Of a stretch of DNA of 64,000 nucleotides, positions 43,396-56,711 are shown one piece after another (within the stretch, counting starts at the first letter, position 1; every line of letters begins with the position of its first letter). Position numbers and translations under genes: made by a program. The stretch covers positions 4,586,170 to 4,650,169 of the forward strand of contig CP154956.1 in the NCBI GenBank assembly GCA_039621445.1, in the 5' to 3' direction. This DNA is from Euglena gracilis (lineage: Eukaryota; Euglenida; Euglenophyceae; Euglenales). The notes under the pieces are model-generated. The model was not told the origin of the DNA, ran no database searches, and was given only the letters and a program-made list of their open reading frames with translations.

Positions 43396-44072
43396 ATGGT
43401 ATCAAATTTTCCAATTAAAATAATCAATAATATATTATCTTTTAATTATAACTTGAAATTTCGATTAATATCAAAATCATTTATATATGATATAATATAT
43501 AAACAAATAATAAAAATTATGATAAAGTTAAATCAATATTTAATATTATTGGAATACATATGGAATATAAAGAATCATTTATCGATTTTATAAATAAATA
43601 TAAAATTTGTGTATTTAATTTAGTTTATTTAAATTGTTATGCTTCACCTATTGATTACATACCTTATTTACCTAATTGTAAATATTTAGATTGTCGTTAT
43701 ACCCATATAAAAGTATTACCTAATATACCAAATTGTAAGGTATTATTTTGTGCAAATACAATTATAACAAAATTACCTGAAATAAATAAATATGAATGTT
43801 TAAATTGTTCTCGTACTATGATAATAGAATTACCTAAATTACCATATTGTAAATATTTACAATGTAATAAATTACTTATAAAACATTTACCTGAATTACC
43901 AAATTGTATTAAATTAGATTGTGAAAATACCCAAATAGAAACATTACCTGAATTGCCAAAATGTAAAACATTATGTTGTAATAATACAAAAATAACATAT
44001 TTACCCAAATTACCAAAATGTGTATATCTATCATGTAGAAATACACAAATATTACAATTACCAGAATTGTAA
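43396..44072 (+). pseudogene. F-box/LRR protein, CxxL type (copy 2), frameshifted
   Basis: Inverted counterpart of 37211-37897. One A is missing near 43505, which splits it into 43396-43593 and a frame open to 44072 that holds the LRR part. Also lacks the SKSFNKP residues of copy 1 (reads SKSFIYD). Confidence 0.7.
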
Positions 44073-44098
44073 TATATAATACCATAATTGTAATATAT

Positions 44099-45567
44099 TT
44101 ATTTATTATTCCAAAAGTTATTAATAGCAGTTTGTAGTGATGATACCAAATTATTATTTTCTACAAATGGTGTTATAATTAAGAAGTCGTTAATTTTATA
44201 TTTATTTTCATTTACTTCATATTCATATTTTTCCATTATTTTATTTATGTTTTTATTGAACTTTTCATTTTTCGATAAATATATTAAGTTTATGCTATTG
44301 TTATTACTAGTATTATTAAACGTTTCTATTTTTGGTAATTTATATTTATCAAAATCTATCATATTATTACAAAAATCTCTTAACTTTATACAGCTAAATC
44401 TTCTGCAAATATTAATTGGATCTTCTATTATTTTTTCAACATTTTGTAAATCTATTTCATGTAAATATGTAAATGCATTTATATCAAATATTATACTTTG
44501 CATTTTATCACCTACAATATATACATCTATTTTTTCTGTAAATTTACATATTAGTTTACCATAGTTTATATCCAAATCTTGTGTTTCATCAATCATTAAT
44601 AATGTATTTTTACCAAATTGTATAAACTGATCAGCAAAATATATATCGTTTAAAATATCTACACAATCATTATCTAGTATATTATTAATATAACCTTCAA
44701 ATTTATTATCACTTTCATTATTTTTACTATTTAGTTTATAAATTAATGAATCAAGTGTTGCTATTATTATAGTTTTATTAAAATTGTTTTGATTGTATTT
44801 TATCAAATATTTATTATTCTGTGGATTTGTAATTTTTAAGTTATTAATATTAAATCTTTCTATTTGTTCATTAAATTTATTATATATAATAGTTTTAGCT
44901 GAATGTTGTTTTGTAACTATTATAACCTAACCCTAACCCTATATTTTAATGATTCTGATAATATCTTTTCTATTATATTCCACGTTTTTCCATTACCTGC
45001 ACCTTGTTGTTTAATGTATAGTTTTGTTTTACTATTTTGATTTCTTATACATTTATCATTTATAATATTATTATTATTTGTTTTCTTTTCTATTTCATTA
45101 TTATAATAAGTATACTTAAATATATATTTATCATTATTATCATTAACAATATCAGTAATAAAATCATTTATTGTTAAATTTCCATATATTTTTAGATTGT
45201 TGTTTGGATATTTTGGTTTTATTTTGTATAAAATATTAGATATATCAATAAATATATATTCACAATTAAAAAACTTATTGATTTTATTTTTCTATTTTTC
45301 AGATATAATTAAAAATCCTTCATTGTTACTTATTTTTATATCACTATCGTTACCGTTAATTATCCATATTAAATATCTATTAAATGTTTTTACATATGTA
45401 TTGATTCTTTTATCTATATCATTTTTTTTAATATCACTATGTTGAAATTCTATTACAAAATTATTAAATGTTATATCAGCTCTATTATCTTCAAATACTA
45501 TTTCTTTCTTACCTCCTACATCTGCTAATCTTTCTTGCCATTTTTTATGCCATTCAGTCATATGATA
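44099..45567 (-). pseudogene. CoiA-helicase fragment (copy 2)
   Basis: Minus strand from the inversion breakpoint (YHMTEWHKKW) to NNFWNNK at 44099. A TAG replaces a Trp codon in the ISEKWKNK region (45292), and the TTAGGG tract adds a break. Walker A, DETQD and GDKMQSI are present; motifs V and VI are absent. Confidence 0.75.
44926..44941 (-). repeat. Telomere-like TTAGGG tract in copy 2
   Basis: CCTAACCCTAACCCTA, the reverse complement of the copy 1 tract, at the same place in the helicase fragment. Confidence 0.85.
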
Positions 45568-46724
45568 CAAATAGTATTACATGAAAATATAAAGTATAAT
45601 TCATCATCGTTAAAATATATAAAACATTTATATTGTAATAACAATAAATATATAACAGATGAATTATTAATATATTTATTTGATCAATTATTTTTATTAG
45701 ATTGTGGAGAAAAATAATAACTTTACAGATGATGGATTAAAAACAATGGTTAACTTAACATATTTAAATTGCGGAAAACAATAGTAACTTTACTGATAAT
45801 GGATTAAAACATTTGATAAATATTAAATATTTAAACTGTGGAACGAATGATAATTTTACAGATAATGTATTAATTAATTTAACAAAGTTAATACATATTA
45901 AATGTGGTTTTAATAATAATTTTACTGATAATGGGTTAAAACATCTTGTAAATTTAATTAAGTTAGAATGTGGAAATAATACTAATTTTACAGACTTAGG
46001 TTTACAATATATAGGTAAAAACTTATTATATCTAAACTGTTCTTATAATAAAAATTTTACTAATAATGGATTGAAATATTTAGAAAAACTAGATGATTTA
46101 AATTGTTGTCTTAATGATAATTTTACAGATGAAGGATTAAAATATTTAAGATATTTAAAACATTTATGGTGTGTAAATAATGAAAACTTTACTAATGATG
46201 GATTAAAATATCTAGAAAATCTAACAGATTTAAACTGTGGACAAAATAATAATTTTACTGATGATGGTTTACAATATTTAACAAATTTAAGAATATTACA
46301 TTGTTTTAAAAATATTAATTTTACTGATAATGGATTGAAATATATAGAAAAATTAGAAGATTTATTATGTGGTATGAATAAGAACTTTACCGACGATGGA
46401 ATAAAAACACTAGTAAATTTAAAAATATTAAAATGTAATAGTAATACTAACTTTACCAATGAAGTATTAAAATATCTAGTAAAACTAGAAGATTTAACAT
46501 GTGGGAAAAATATAAATTTTACAGATGAAGGATTAAAATTATTAGTAAATTTAGAATATTTGGATTTCACAAAAAATAAATTTACAAATAATAGTATAAA
46601 TAAATTAGAAAAGTTAAAACTAATAACATTTGATGAAAACTATCATAGATTAAATATAGAATTGTTAAAAAATATATATGATGTAAAAATATCAAGCTAT
46701 TCTATTATGTTACATAGAAGATAA
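45568..46724 (+). pseudogene. NFTD-repeat LRR body (copy 2)
   Basis: Starts at the right inversion breakpoint (IVLHENIKYNSSSLKYIKHL) without its F-box head. Breaks near 45710 and 45780 precede a 303-codon open stretch from 45813. About 13 repeats of 22-25 residues follow the pattern NNNFTDNGLKHLxNLxxLxC. It abuts the capping gene at 46725. Confidence 0.75.
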
Positions 46725-49338
46725 TTATTTTTTACTACGCTTAGATGCTTTCTTTTTTAATACTAATTCACCGTATAATGATAGATATTCTCTATCATTG
46801 TCAGTTATACTTTTACCTAATGATGGATTTTTAAGTATAAAATCTGGTATAGATTCAGATACAGAACATTTTTTTTTAATATCAAAATTAGTAAATTTTG
46901 ATATTAAATAGTTTATATTAACTAAATATTCTTCATAATATTCTCCATTACTAAAAGGTAATATAACACCTATTTTTTGTCCTATGTTTTCCAATCTATT
47001 ACTCGAATACATTTTTTTATAGAATATTTTATAACTTCTCCTTCTCTCAATGTCCAATTATCACCATTATCTATATTCTTTAATTTATCAAATACTGCTT
47101 GTCCAAAGAAACATGTAATAACAAGATCACCTTCTTCTTTTAACATTTTATTCACAAAATTTACAAAATTATCTAATAATTCTTCTGTATATATATAATA
47201 ATGTATAGATAAATTACAGATAATACAATCGATAGATTGTGCATCTATATGCTGTATCATATTTTTAATCTTTTCTACATTTTCATTATAATTAAGCGTC
47301 ATATCTGTATGTAAAACATATACTGCAGTTTTTTACTATTTTTATAATCTTGACAAAACGTAAACTTACGCCTAATTAATTCAGCTAATGCAGATTTATC
47401 ATTATCTATTGCAATAAGATGTTTAATGTTAGCATTAAAATATCTGCCAAGATCTTGTCCTTTACCACTTCCTATATCAAGAATATAATTTGAATGTTTA
47501 TACGCGTTTATTCTTTGTGTTTTTACAAATGACATTATACTTGTTTGAACATTATAAATATTAAGCTTATTACTTAAGAAGTAATCATCCGATACATTTA
47601 ACCATAATTGTTCCAGAGGAAATGGATCTAAGTAGTTAATCCATGTTATTTCTGCTATTCTATAATCATTACCAAAATATGTTTTAGATTCTAAATCTTT
47701 ATCTCTATCTGTTCTTATTTTTATTGGTTCCCATGTTACATTACTATTTGTAAAATTAGTACATCTGAATTCAACAATCTTATTATTTATATCAAGAGTA
47801 TTATTATTATTATGGTAATACATATATGCATATGGTGCACTACTTGGACAAAATTGTATTGGAAAGTAATTTCCTCTATCATTATTGAACATAACTTCAT
47901 AGTTTTTACATAATTGTAAATTTAATGCATTACACATGGCATATGATATGCCAACAAATAGAAAATATAGTGTATAACCTTCTTTTTTAACATATGGTAT
48001 TATACCTAATAATTGTGATGGTGCTATTTTAACAAGAAAATCTATTGTATTATCTTTTATACTCTTCCATTTATAAGTTTGTGTTTTTTAGATATGCATC
48101 ACATGTTGGATCACTTGGTTTGACAAATATTAATCCATCTATTTCATATGGTCTATTATCGTTATAATATATTTGTTTTATAAATTTTTCAATATTTCCA
48201 TTAATTACTTTTACATATTTTTTTGCTTCACAATCTATCATTCCCTTTTTTAGTTCAACTATAGCATCAGCTAAATATTTATATCTTTCTTCGAATGGTT
48301 TATCAGTTATAACTATATCTTTTATTACTAATACATCAAATACATATAATTTACTTCCTATTAATTCTGCATCTACCAAAGTGACGCTTAATGGTGAAAT
48401 GTTATGTGTTATTGTTTTTAATGTATCAGAAATGATATAATTTGTATTATTTTCACATAATCCTAGTGCTCTTATACCATCAGCTTTATCTGTTATATAA
48501 TAATTTAATATTGGATAGATAGTTCTGTAATCATACCTTGTTAAAGTTTGTACTCTTGGTAATATCTTTTTTAATGTTATATTTTTTTGACCTTTTACAT
48601 CTATAAATTTAAGATAATCATTTGATATAGCATTTATTTTATTTTGAATTATTAAATCATTTGTATATTGTGGATTTGCTTTAAATCGTAACATTTGTAC
48701 TAAGTTTGTAATATTACTTAATGTTATATTTTTTTATATTTTTATCATTATTAATTAATTCAGCTTCTATTTCATAACTATATAATTTTTGCAATACATT
48801 TTCGTTATTTTGTATAAAATTATTTAATGTAATAACATTATCTTTTATCATTACTTTAACTATATCTTTTAATCTAGATATATCATTAGTTCCATCTAAT
48901 TTTCTAACTATTGTCATATCTATTCGCCAAAATATATCATTTAATTCTATTGTAAAACTAATTCTATTTTTTATTCTTATGATAACAGTTTCATCTATTA
49001 TAAATTTATTTATATTCTTTTTTTCTAATGATAGACTTAATGTATAATTTAACTGACTATCATAATAATTTGATAATCTTATTTATTACAATACGATTCA
49101 TTTTTTTTCCTTTTTCAAATAATTGTTTTAAAATATTATTGGTTGATTTTTCTGATTTTATCATCATTATATAATCAATAGATTGTTCTATTGATACACC
49201 TTTATTTTCATTTAATAGAAATTTATATACATTTGTAAACTCTACTTTTGATATATTTTTAAGCTTTATTTCAAATTCTACGTTTTCATTTTTTTTCGTT
49301 GAACTAATTTTATCCTTATATTCTGCAATAATATTCAT
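46725..49338 (-). pseudogene. mRNA-capping enzyme (copy 2), frameshifted
   Basis: Same three domains as at 39386. Breaks include T8 for T9 near 49105 and a lost T near 49084, T7 near 48730, T6 near 48087, a lost T near 47332 and the shared A7 near 47012. The guanylyltransferase part (48694-48071) is open for 207 codons with TDKADGIRALG. The methyltransferase SAM motif (ILDIGSGKGQDL) is in a 212-codon piece. Confidence 0.85.
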
Positions 49339-49374
49339 TGTGTGATTTTAGTATATAAATATATAATAAATATA

Positions 49375-49392
49375 TTCAATTTTAAAATTGAA
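49375..49392. promoter_or_regulatory. Palindromic two-way early promoter (copy 2)
   Basis: Same 18-base palindrome as at 42051, 36 bases from the capping start at 49338. The ligase start copied next to it has lost three bases in the TATTATTATC run. Confidence 0.75.
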
Positions 49393-49430
49393 TATAATAT
49401 GAAAATATTATATATATTATCATTTCTCAA

Positions 49431-49740
49431 TTATTATCAACGTTTACAAATATATCTTATCGTAATAAATATTCTAAGTTAACTCTTCCTAATTATACGT
49501 TAAATACAAAATTAAATTTAACCTTATCTGATGATATATATGCTTCCAATATTGATTCTAAATATATAGGATATACAGTAGCTGACACTAATAATTTACT
49601 ATCATTAATAAATAAACAAATATAATAATGATAACATAGTAGATATAAAGTATGATATAGCTAATATAAATCCATCTAATTTGGTTAATGTTGGGTTATT
49701 ATTTAGTAGTTTATTTAAAATATATAGTAATGCTGTTAGA
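49431..49740 (+). pseudogene. Beta-helix segment (copy 3 left end)
   Basis: Matches 34635-34946 with several small deletions (near 49622 and 49710), so even the short chimera with the ligase start is out of frame. Confidence 0.7.
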
Positions 49741-50150
49741 CCAGTTGAATCAACAGTTCTTTCCTTTTGGGTGAGGGCAATGAGGTCTTTCTGCAAATTT
49801 TCACAAAAGCTCTTGATCTCTGCAATTTCTTCTCGTTGACGCTGAGCTTGTCTCATTCCACTCAACATACTTCTGATGAAATCATTGAACTGTTGATCAA
49901 CGCGTCGAAGCATCGTTGTGAATTCGTCCAAAACATCAGCTTTCAATTCGAGCACACTGAATGTGTTTACAATTGGCTGCTGCGGCTGAAAATGCCCTCG
50001 TGATGTTTCCACGTAAAAAGGCGGTTGAGGGTGCTGCTGATACGGCATGACTTGGGGAGGGTACGGATTCGGTAAATACTGATGTACCATCTGTCCATGT
50101 CCTTGCATTTGCATATTTGCTTGTGAAAGCGTTTGGAAAGTAAATTCCAT
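49605..50150 (-). pseudogene. N-terminal fragment of the GC-richer ORF (copy 3)
   Basis: 139 codons as in copy 2, including HQYLPNPY, then an antisense tail that stops at 49605 because of the deletions in the beta-helix segment. Confidence 0.7.
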
Positions 50151-50328
50151 AAGTATGATTATATATTTAAAAATTCAATTTTTTTAATCAAATAGTAAAG
50201 TTATTTAGTTTCACTAAATGATATATACACAATAATTATTATATTAACTTATAAGTTGTAATATTCTATATGTTTGTGAAAAAACTATATATTTAAACAC
50301 ATATTACGTTTAAACATATAAATCCAAA

Positions 50329-50506
50329 ATGACAGTAATTGCCTACGATGAAAATAATAATAAAATAAATGTGGAAGATTATGATAAATTAATACATAAG
50401 ATAATAAAATGTAAAAAAGGACATGAATTAATATATATTTCACCTATCAGAAAAATAAAACATTTCAGACATAAAAATAATGATGAAAAATGTAAATATA
50501 ATATCT
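50329..50506 (+). pseudogene. First 59 codons of the CoiA-helicase (copy 3)
   Basis: Identical in structure to 43011-43188, cut by the same inversion breakpoint. Confidence 0.75.
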
Positions 50507-50676
50507 GATAATATTATATTATTTATTTTATGTATATTTTTATATGGTTCAGTAGATAATATATTGTATTTATAATTGTAATATTTTTTAGATATCAATC
50601 TTATATTTTTATAATTTTTCCAATGTGTTAAAAAACTAAATATTTGATATATAATTTCATCTGGTAAATTTATCAT
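50507..50676 (-). pseudogene. F-box head of the NFTD-repeat LRR gene (copy 3)
   Basis: From ATG 50676: MINLPDEIIYQIFSFLTHW, a good F-box, then KNYKNIRLISKKYYNYKYN to the breakpoint. This is the best-preserved head of the three copies. The body lies 2.4 kb away at 52886. Confidence 0.7.
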
Positions 50677-50716
50677 AATTGAATTATTATATATTATATG
50701 ATATGTTGGACACAAT

Positions 50717-51394
50717 ATGGTATCAAATTTTCCAATTAAAATAATCAATAATATATTATCTTTTAATTATAACTTGAAATTTCGATTAATATCAAAATCA
50801 TTTATATATGATATAATATATAAAACAAATAATAAAAATTATGATAAAGTTAAATCAATATTTAATATTATTGGAATACATATGGAATATAAATAATCAT
50901 TTATCGATTTTATAAATAAATATAAAATTTGTGTATTTAATTTAGTTTATTTAAATTGTTATGCTTCACCTATTGATTACATACCTTATTTACCTAATTG
51001 TAAATATTTAGATTGTCGTTATACCCATATAAAAGTATTACCTAATATACCAAATTGTAAGGTATTATTTTGTGCAAATACAATTATAACAAAATTACCT
51101 GAAATAAATAAATATGAATGTTTAAATTGTTCTCGTACTATGATAATAGAATTACCTAAATTACCATATTGTAAATATTTACAATGTAATAAATTACTTA
51201 TAAAACATTTACCTGAATTACCAAATTGTATTAAATTAGATTGTGAAAATACCCAAATAGAAACATTACCTGAATTGCCAAAATGTAAAACATTATGTTG
51301 TAATAATACAAAAATAACATATTTACCCAAATTACCAAAATGTGTATATCTATCATGTAGAAATACACAAATATTACAATTACCAGAATTGTAA
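50717..51394 (+). pseudogene. F-box/LRR protein, CxxL type (copy 3), nonsense mutation
   Basis: Same gene as 37211 and 43396. A Glu codon (GAA in the other copies) is TAA near 50894, right after MEYK. The rest is open to 51394. Confidence 0.7.
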
Positions 51395-51420
51395 TATATA
51401 ATACCATAATTGTAATATAT

Positions 51421-52885
51421 TTATTTATTATTCCAAAAGTTATTAATAGCAGTTTGTAGTGATGATACCAAATTATTATTTTCTACAAATGGTGTTATAA
51501 TTAAGAAGTCGTTAATTTTATTTTCATTTACTTCATATTCATATTTTTCCATTATTTTATTTATGTTTTTATTGAACTTTTCATTTTTCGATAAATATAT
51601 TAAGTTTATGCTATTGTTATTACTAGTATTATTAAACGTTTCTATTTTTGGTAATTTATATTTATCAAAATCTATCATATTATTACAAAAATCTCTTAAC
51701 TTTATACAGCTAAATCTTCTGCAAATATTAATTGGATCTTCCATTATTTTTTCAACATTTTGTAAATCTATTTCATGTAAATATGTAAATGCATTTATAT
51801 CAAATATTATACTTTGCATTTTATCACCTACAATATATACATCTATTTTTTCTGTAAATTTACATATTAGTTTACCATAGTTTATATCCAAATCTTGTGT
51901 TTTCAACAATCATTAATAATGTATTTTTACCAAATTGTATAAACTGATCAGCAAAATATATATCGTTTAAAATATCTACACAATCATTATCTAGTATATT
52001 ATTAATATAACCTTCAAATTTATTATCACTTTCATTATTTTTACTATTTAGTTTATAAATTAATGAATCAAGTGTTGCTATTATTATAGTTTTATTAAAA
52101 TTGTTTTGATTGTATTTTATCAAATATTTATTATTCTGTGGATTTGTAATTTTTAAGTTATTAATATTAAATCTTTCTATTTGTTCATTAAATTTATTAT
52201 ATATAATAGTTTTAGCTGAATGTTGTTTTGTAACTATTATAACCTAACCCTAACCCTATATTTTAATGATTCTGATAATATCTTTTCTATTATATTCCAC
52301 GTTTTTCCATTACCTGCACCTTGTTGTTTAATGTATAGTTTTGTTTTTACTATTTTGATTTCTTATACATTTATCATTTATAATATTATTATTATTTGTT
52401 TTCTTTTCTATTTCATTATTATAATAAGTATACTTAAATATATATTTATCATTATTATCATTAACAATATCAGTAATAAAATCATTTATTGTTAAATTTC
52501 CATATATTTTTAGATTGTTGTTTGGATATTTTGGTTTTATTTTGTATAAAATATTAGATATATCAATAAATATATATTCACAATTAAAAAACTTATTGAT
52601 TTTATTTTTCTATTTTTCAGATATAATTAAAAATCCTTCATTGTTACTTATTTTTATATCACTATCGTTACCGTTAATTATCCATATTAAATATCTATTA
52701 AATGTTTTTACATATGTATTGATTCTTTTATCTATATCATTTTTTTTAATATCACTATGTTGAAATTCTATTACAAAATTATTAAATGTTATATCAGCTC
52801 TATTATCTTCAAATACTATTTCTTTCTTACCTCCTACATCTGCTAATCTTTCTTGCCATTTTTTATGCCATTCAGTCATATGATA
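51421..52885 (-). pseudogene. CoiA-helicase fragment (copy 3)
   Basis: Counterpart of 44099-45567. In addition to the TAG and the TTAGGG tract, an extra base near 51902 breaks the frame just before DETQD, and six bases are missing near 51520 (VNENKINDF). Confidence 0.75.
52243..52258 (-). repeat. Telomere-like TTAGGG tract in copy 3
   Basis: CCTAACCCTAACCCTA at the same helicase position as in copies 1 and 2. Confidence 0.85.
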
Positions 52886-54040
52886 CAAATAGTATTACAT
52901 GAAAATATAAAGTATAATTCATCATCGTTAAAATATATAAAACATTTATATTGTAATAACAATAAATATATAACAGATGAATTATTAATATATTTATTTG
53001 ATCAATTATTTTTATTAGATTGTGGAGAAAATAATAACTTTACAGATGATGGATTAAAAACAATGGTTAACTTAACATATTTAAATTGCGGAAACAATAG
53101 TAACTTTACTGATAATGGATTAAAACATTTGATAAATATTAAATATTTAAACTGTGGAACGAATGATAATTTTACAGATAATGTATTAATTAATTTAACA
53201 AAGTTAATACATATTAAATGTGGTTTTAATAATAATTTTACTGATAATGGGTTAAAACATCTTGTAAATTTAATTAAGTTAGAATGTGGAAATAATACTA
53301 ATTTTACAGACTTAGGTTTACAATATATAGGTAAAAACTTATTATATCTAAACTGTTCTTATAATAAAAATTTTACTAATAATGGATTGAAATATTTAGA
53401 AAAACTAGATGATTTAAATTGTTGTCTTAATGATAATTTTACAGATGAAGGATTAAAATATTTAAGATATTTAAAACATTTATGGTGTGTAAATAATGAA
53501 AACTTTACTAATGATGGATTAAAATATCTAGAAAATCTAACAGATTTAAACTGTGGACAAAATAATAATTTTACTGATGATGGTTTACAATATTTAACAA
53601 ATTTAAGAATATTACATTGTTTTAAAAATATTAATTTTACTGATAATGGATTGAAATATATAGAAAAATTAGAAGATTTATTATGTGGTATGAATAAGAA
53701 CTTTACCGACGATGGAATAAAAACACTAGTAAATTTAAAAATATTAAAATGTAATAGTAATACTAACTTTACCAATGAAGTATTAAAATATCTAGTAAAA
53801 CTAGAAGATTTAACATGTGGGAAAAATATAAATTTTACAGATGAAGGATTAAAATTATTAGTAAATTTAGAATATTTGGATTTCACAAAAAATAAATTTA
53901 CAAATAATAGTATAAATAAATTAGAAAAGTTAAAACTAATAACATTTGATGAAAACTATCATAGATTAAATATAGAATTGTTAAAAAATATATATGATGT
54001 AAAAATATCAAGCTATTCTATTATGTTACATAGAAGATAA
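52886..54040 (+). pseudogene. NFTD-repeat LRR body (copy 3), long open frame
   Basis: The body is intact here: 384 codons from the breakpoint with about 15 repeats (NNFTDDGLKTMVNLTYLNC and so on). An ATG at 52853, antisense to the helicase fragment, supplies an in-frame start (MPFFMPFSHM), giving a 395-residue product without the F-box. It could still bind proteins if expressed. It abuts the capping gene at 54041. Confidence 0.75.
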
Positions 54041-56651
54041 TTATTTTTTACTACGCTTAGATGCTTTCTTTTTTAATACTAATTCACCGTATAATGATAG
54101 ATATTCTCTATCATTGTCAGTTATACTTTTACCTAATGATGGATTTTTAAGTATAAAATCTGGTATAGATTCAGATACAGAACATTTTTTTTTAATATCA
54201 AAATTAGTAAATTTTGATATTAAATAGTTTATATTAACTAAATATTCTTCATAATATTCTCCATTACTAAAAGGTAATATACACCTATTTTTTGTCCTAT
54301 GTTTTCCAATCTATTACTCGAATACATTTTTTTATAGAATATTTTATAACTTCTCCTTCTCTCAATGTCCAATTATCACCATTATCTATATTCTTTAATT
54401 TATCAAATACTGCTTGTCCAAAGAAACATGTAATAACAAGATCACCTTCTTCTTTTAACATTTTATTTACAAAATTTACAAAATTATCTAATAATTCTTC
54501 TGTATATATAATAATGTATAGATAAATTACAGATAATACAATCGATAGATTGTGCATCTATATGCTGTATCATATTTTTAATCTTTTCTACATTTTCATT
54601 ATAATTAAGCGTCATATCTGTATGTAAAACATATACTGCAGTTTTTTTACTATTTTTATAATCTTGACAAAACGTAAACTTACGCCTAATTAATTCAGCT
54701 AATGCAGATTTATCATTATCTATTGCAATAAGATGTTTAATGTTAGCATTAAAATATCTGCCAAGATCTTGTCCTTTACCACTTCCTATATCAAGAATAT
54801 AATTTGAATGTTTATACGCGTTTATTCTTTGTGTTTTTACAAATGACATTATACTTGTTTGAACATTATAAATATTAAGCTTATTACTTAAGAAGTAATC
54901 ATCCGATACATTTAACCATAATTGTTCCAGAGGAAATGGATCTAAGTAGTTAATCCATGTTATTTCTGCTATTCTATAATCATTACCAAAATATGTTTTA
55001 GATTCTAAATCTTTATCTCTATCTGTTCTTATTTTTATTGGTTCCCATGTTACATTACTATTTGTAAAATTAGTACATCTGAATTCAACAATCTTATTAT
55101 TTATATCAAGAGTATTATTATTATTATGGTAATACATATATGCATATGGTGCACTACTTGGTCAAAATTGTATTGGAAAGTAATTTCCTCTATCATTATT
55201 GAACATAACTTCATAGTTTTTACATAATTGTAAATTTAATGCATTACACATGGCATATGATATGCCAACAAATAGAAAATATAGTGTATAACCTTCTTTT
55301 TTAACATATGGTATTATACCTAATAATTGTGATGGTGCTATTTTAACAAGAAAATCTATTGTATTATCTTTTATACTCTTCCATTTATAAGTTTGTGTTT
55401 TTAGATATGCATCACATGTTGGATCACTTGGTTTGACAAATATTAATCCATCTATTTCATATGGTCTATTATCGTTATAATATATTTGTCTTATAAATTT
55501 TTCAATATTTCCATTAATTACTTTTACATATTTTTTTGCTTCACAATCTATCATTCCCTTTTTTAGTTCAACTATAGCATCAGCTAAATATTTATATCTT
55601 TCTTCGAATGGTTTATCAGTTATAACTATATCTTTTATTACTAATACATCAAATACATATAATTTACTTCCTATTAATTCTGCATCTACCAAAGTGACGC
55701 TTAATGGTGAAATGTTATGTGTTATTGTTTTTAATGTATCAGAAATGATATAACTTGTATTATTTTCACATAATCCTAGTGCTCTTATACCATCAGCTTT
55801 ATCTGTTATATAATAATTTAATATTGGATAGATAGTTCTGTAATCATACCTTGTTAAAGTTTGTACTCTTGGTAATATCTTTTTTAATGTTATATTTTTT
55901 TGACCTTTTACATCTATAAATTTAAGATAATCATTTGATATAGCATTTATTTTATTTTGAATTATTAAATCATTTGTATATTGTGGATTTGCTTTAAATC
56001 GTAACATTTGTACTAAGTTTGTAATATTACTTAATGTTATATTTTTTATATTTTTATCATTATTAATTAATTCAGCTTCTATTTCATAACTATATAATTT
56101 TTGCAATACATTTTCGTTATTTTGTATAAAATTATTTAATGTAATAACATTATCTTTTATCATTACTTTAACTATATCTTTTAATCTAGATATATCATTA
56201 GTTCCATCTAATTTTCTAACTATTGTCATATCTATTCGCCAAAATATATCATTTAATTCTATTGTAAAACTAATTCTATTTTTTATTCTTATGATAACAG
56301 TTTCATCTATTATAAATTTATTTATATTCTTTTTTTCTAATGATAGACTTAATGTATAATTTAACTGACTATCATAATAATTTGATAATCTTATTTTATT
56401 ACAATACGATTCATTTTTTTTCCTTTTTCAAATAATTGTTTTAAAATATTATTGGTTGATTTTTCTGATTTTATCATCATTATATAATCAATAGATTGTT
56501 CTATTGATACACCTTTATTTTCATTTAATAGAAATTTATATACATTTGTAAACTCTACTTTTGATATATTTTTAAGCTTTATTTCAAATTCTACGTTTTC
56601 ATTTTTTTTCGTTGAACTAATTTTATCCTTATATTCTGCAATAATATTCAT
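54041..56651 (-). pseudogene. mRNA-capping enzyme (copy 3), closest to intact
   Basis: The T-run near 56045 is in frame here, so the end of the triphosphatase and the whole guanylyltransferase are open together (355 codons, 56229-55162, with TDKADGIRALG and EIDGLIFVKPS). Breaks: T8 run near 56415, Cys TGT to TGA near 55162, two bases lost near 54508, one near 54280, and the shared A7 near 54328. The SAM motif is in the 55137-54484 piece. If any break is a sequencing error this copy could be the working one. Confidence 0.85.
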
Positions 56652-56687
56652 TGTGTGATTTTAGTATATAAATATATAATAAATATA

Positions 56688-56705
56688 TTCAATTTTAAAA
56701 TTGAA
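56688..56705. promoter_or_regulatory. Palindromic two-way early promoter (original context)
   Basis: TTCAATTTTAAAATTGAA, 36 bases before the capping start (56651) and 6 bases before the ligase ATG at 56712. This is the only copy with both complete flanks. Confidence 0.8.
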
Positions 56706-56711
56706 TATAAT

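Noticed and set aside
46043-46570. 175-codon frame antisense to the LRR body (also 53359-53886)
   Set aside because: Mirror frame of the NFTD repeats, recurring wherever that repeat occurs.
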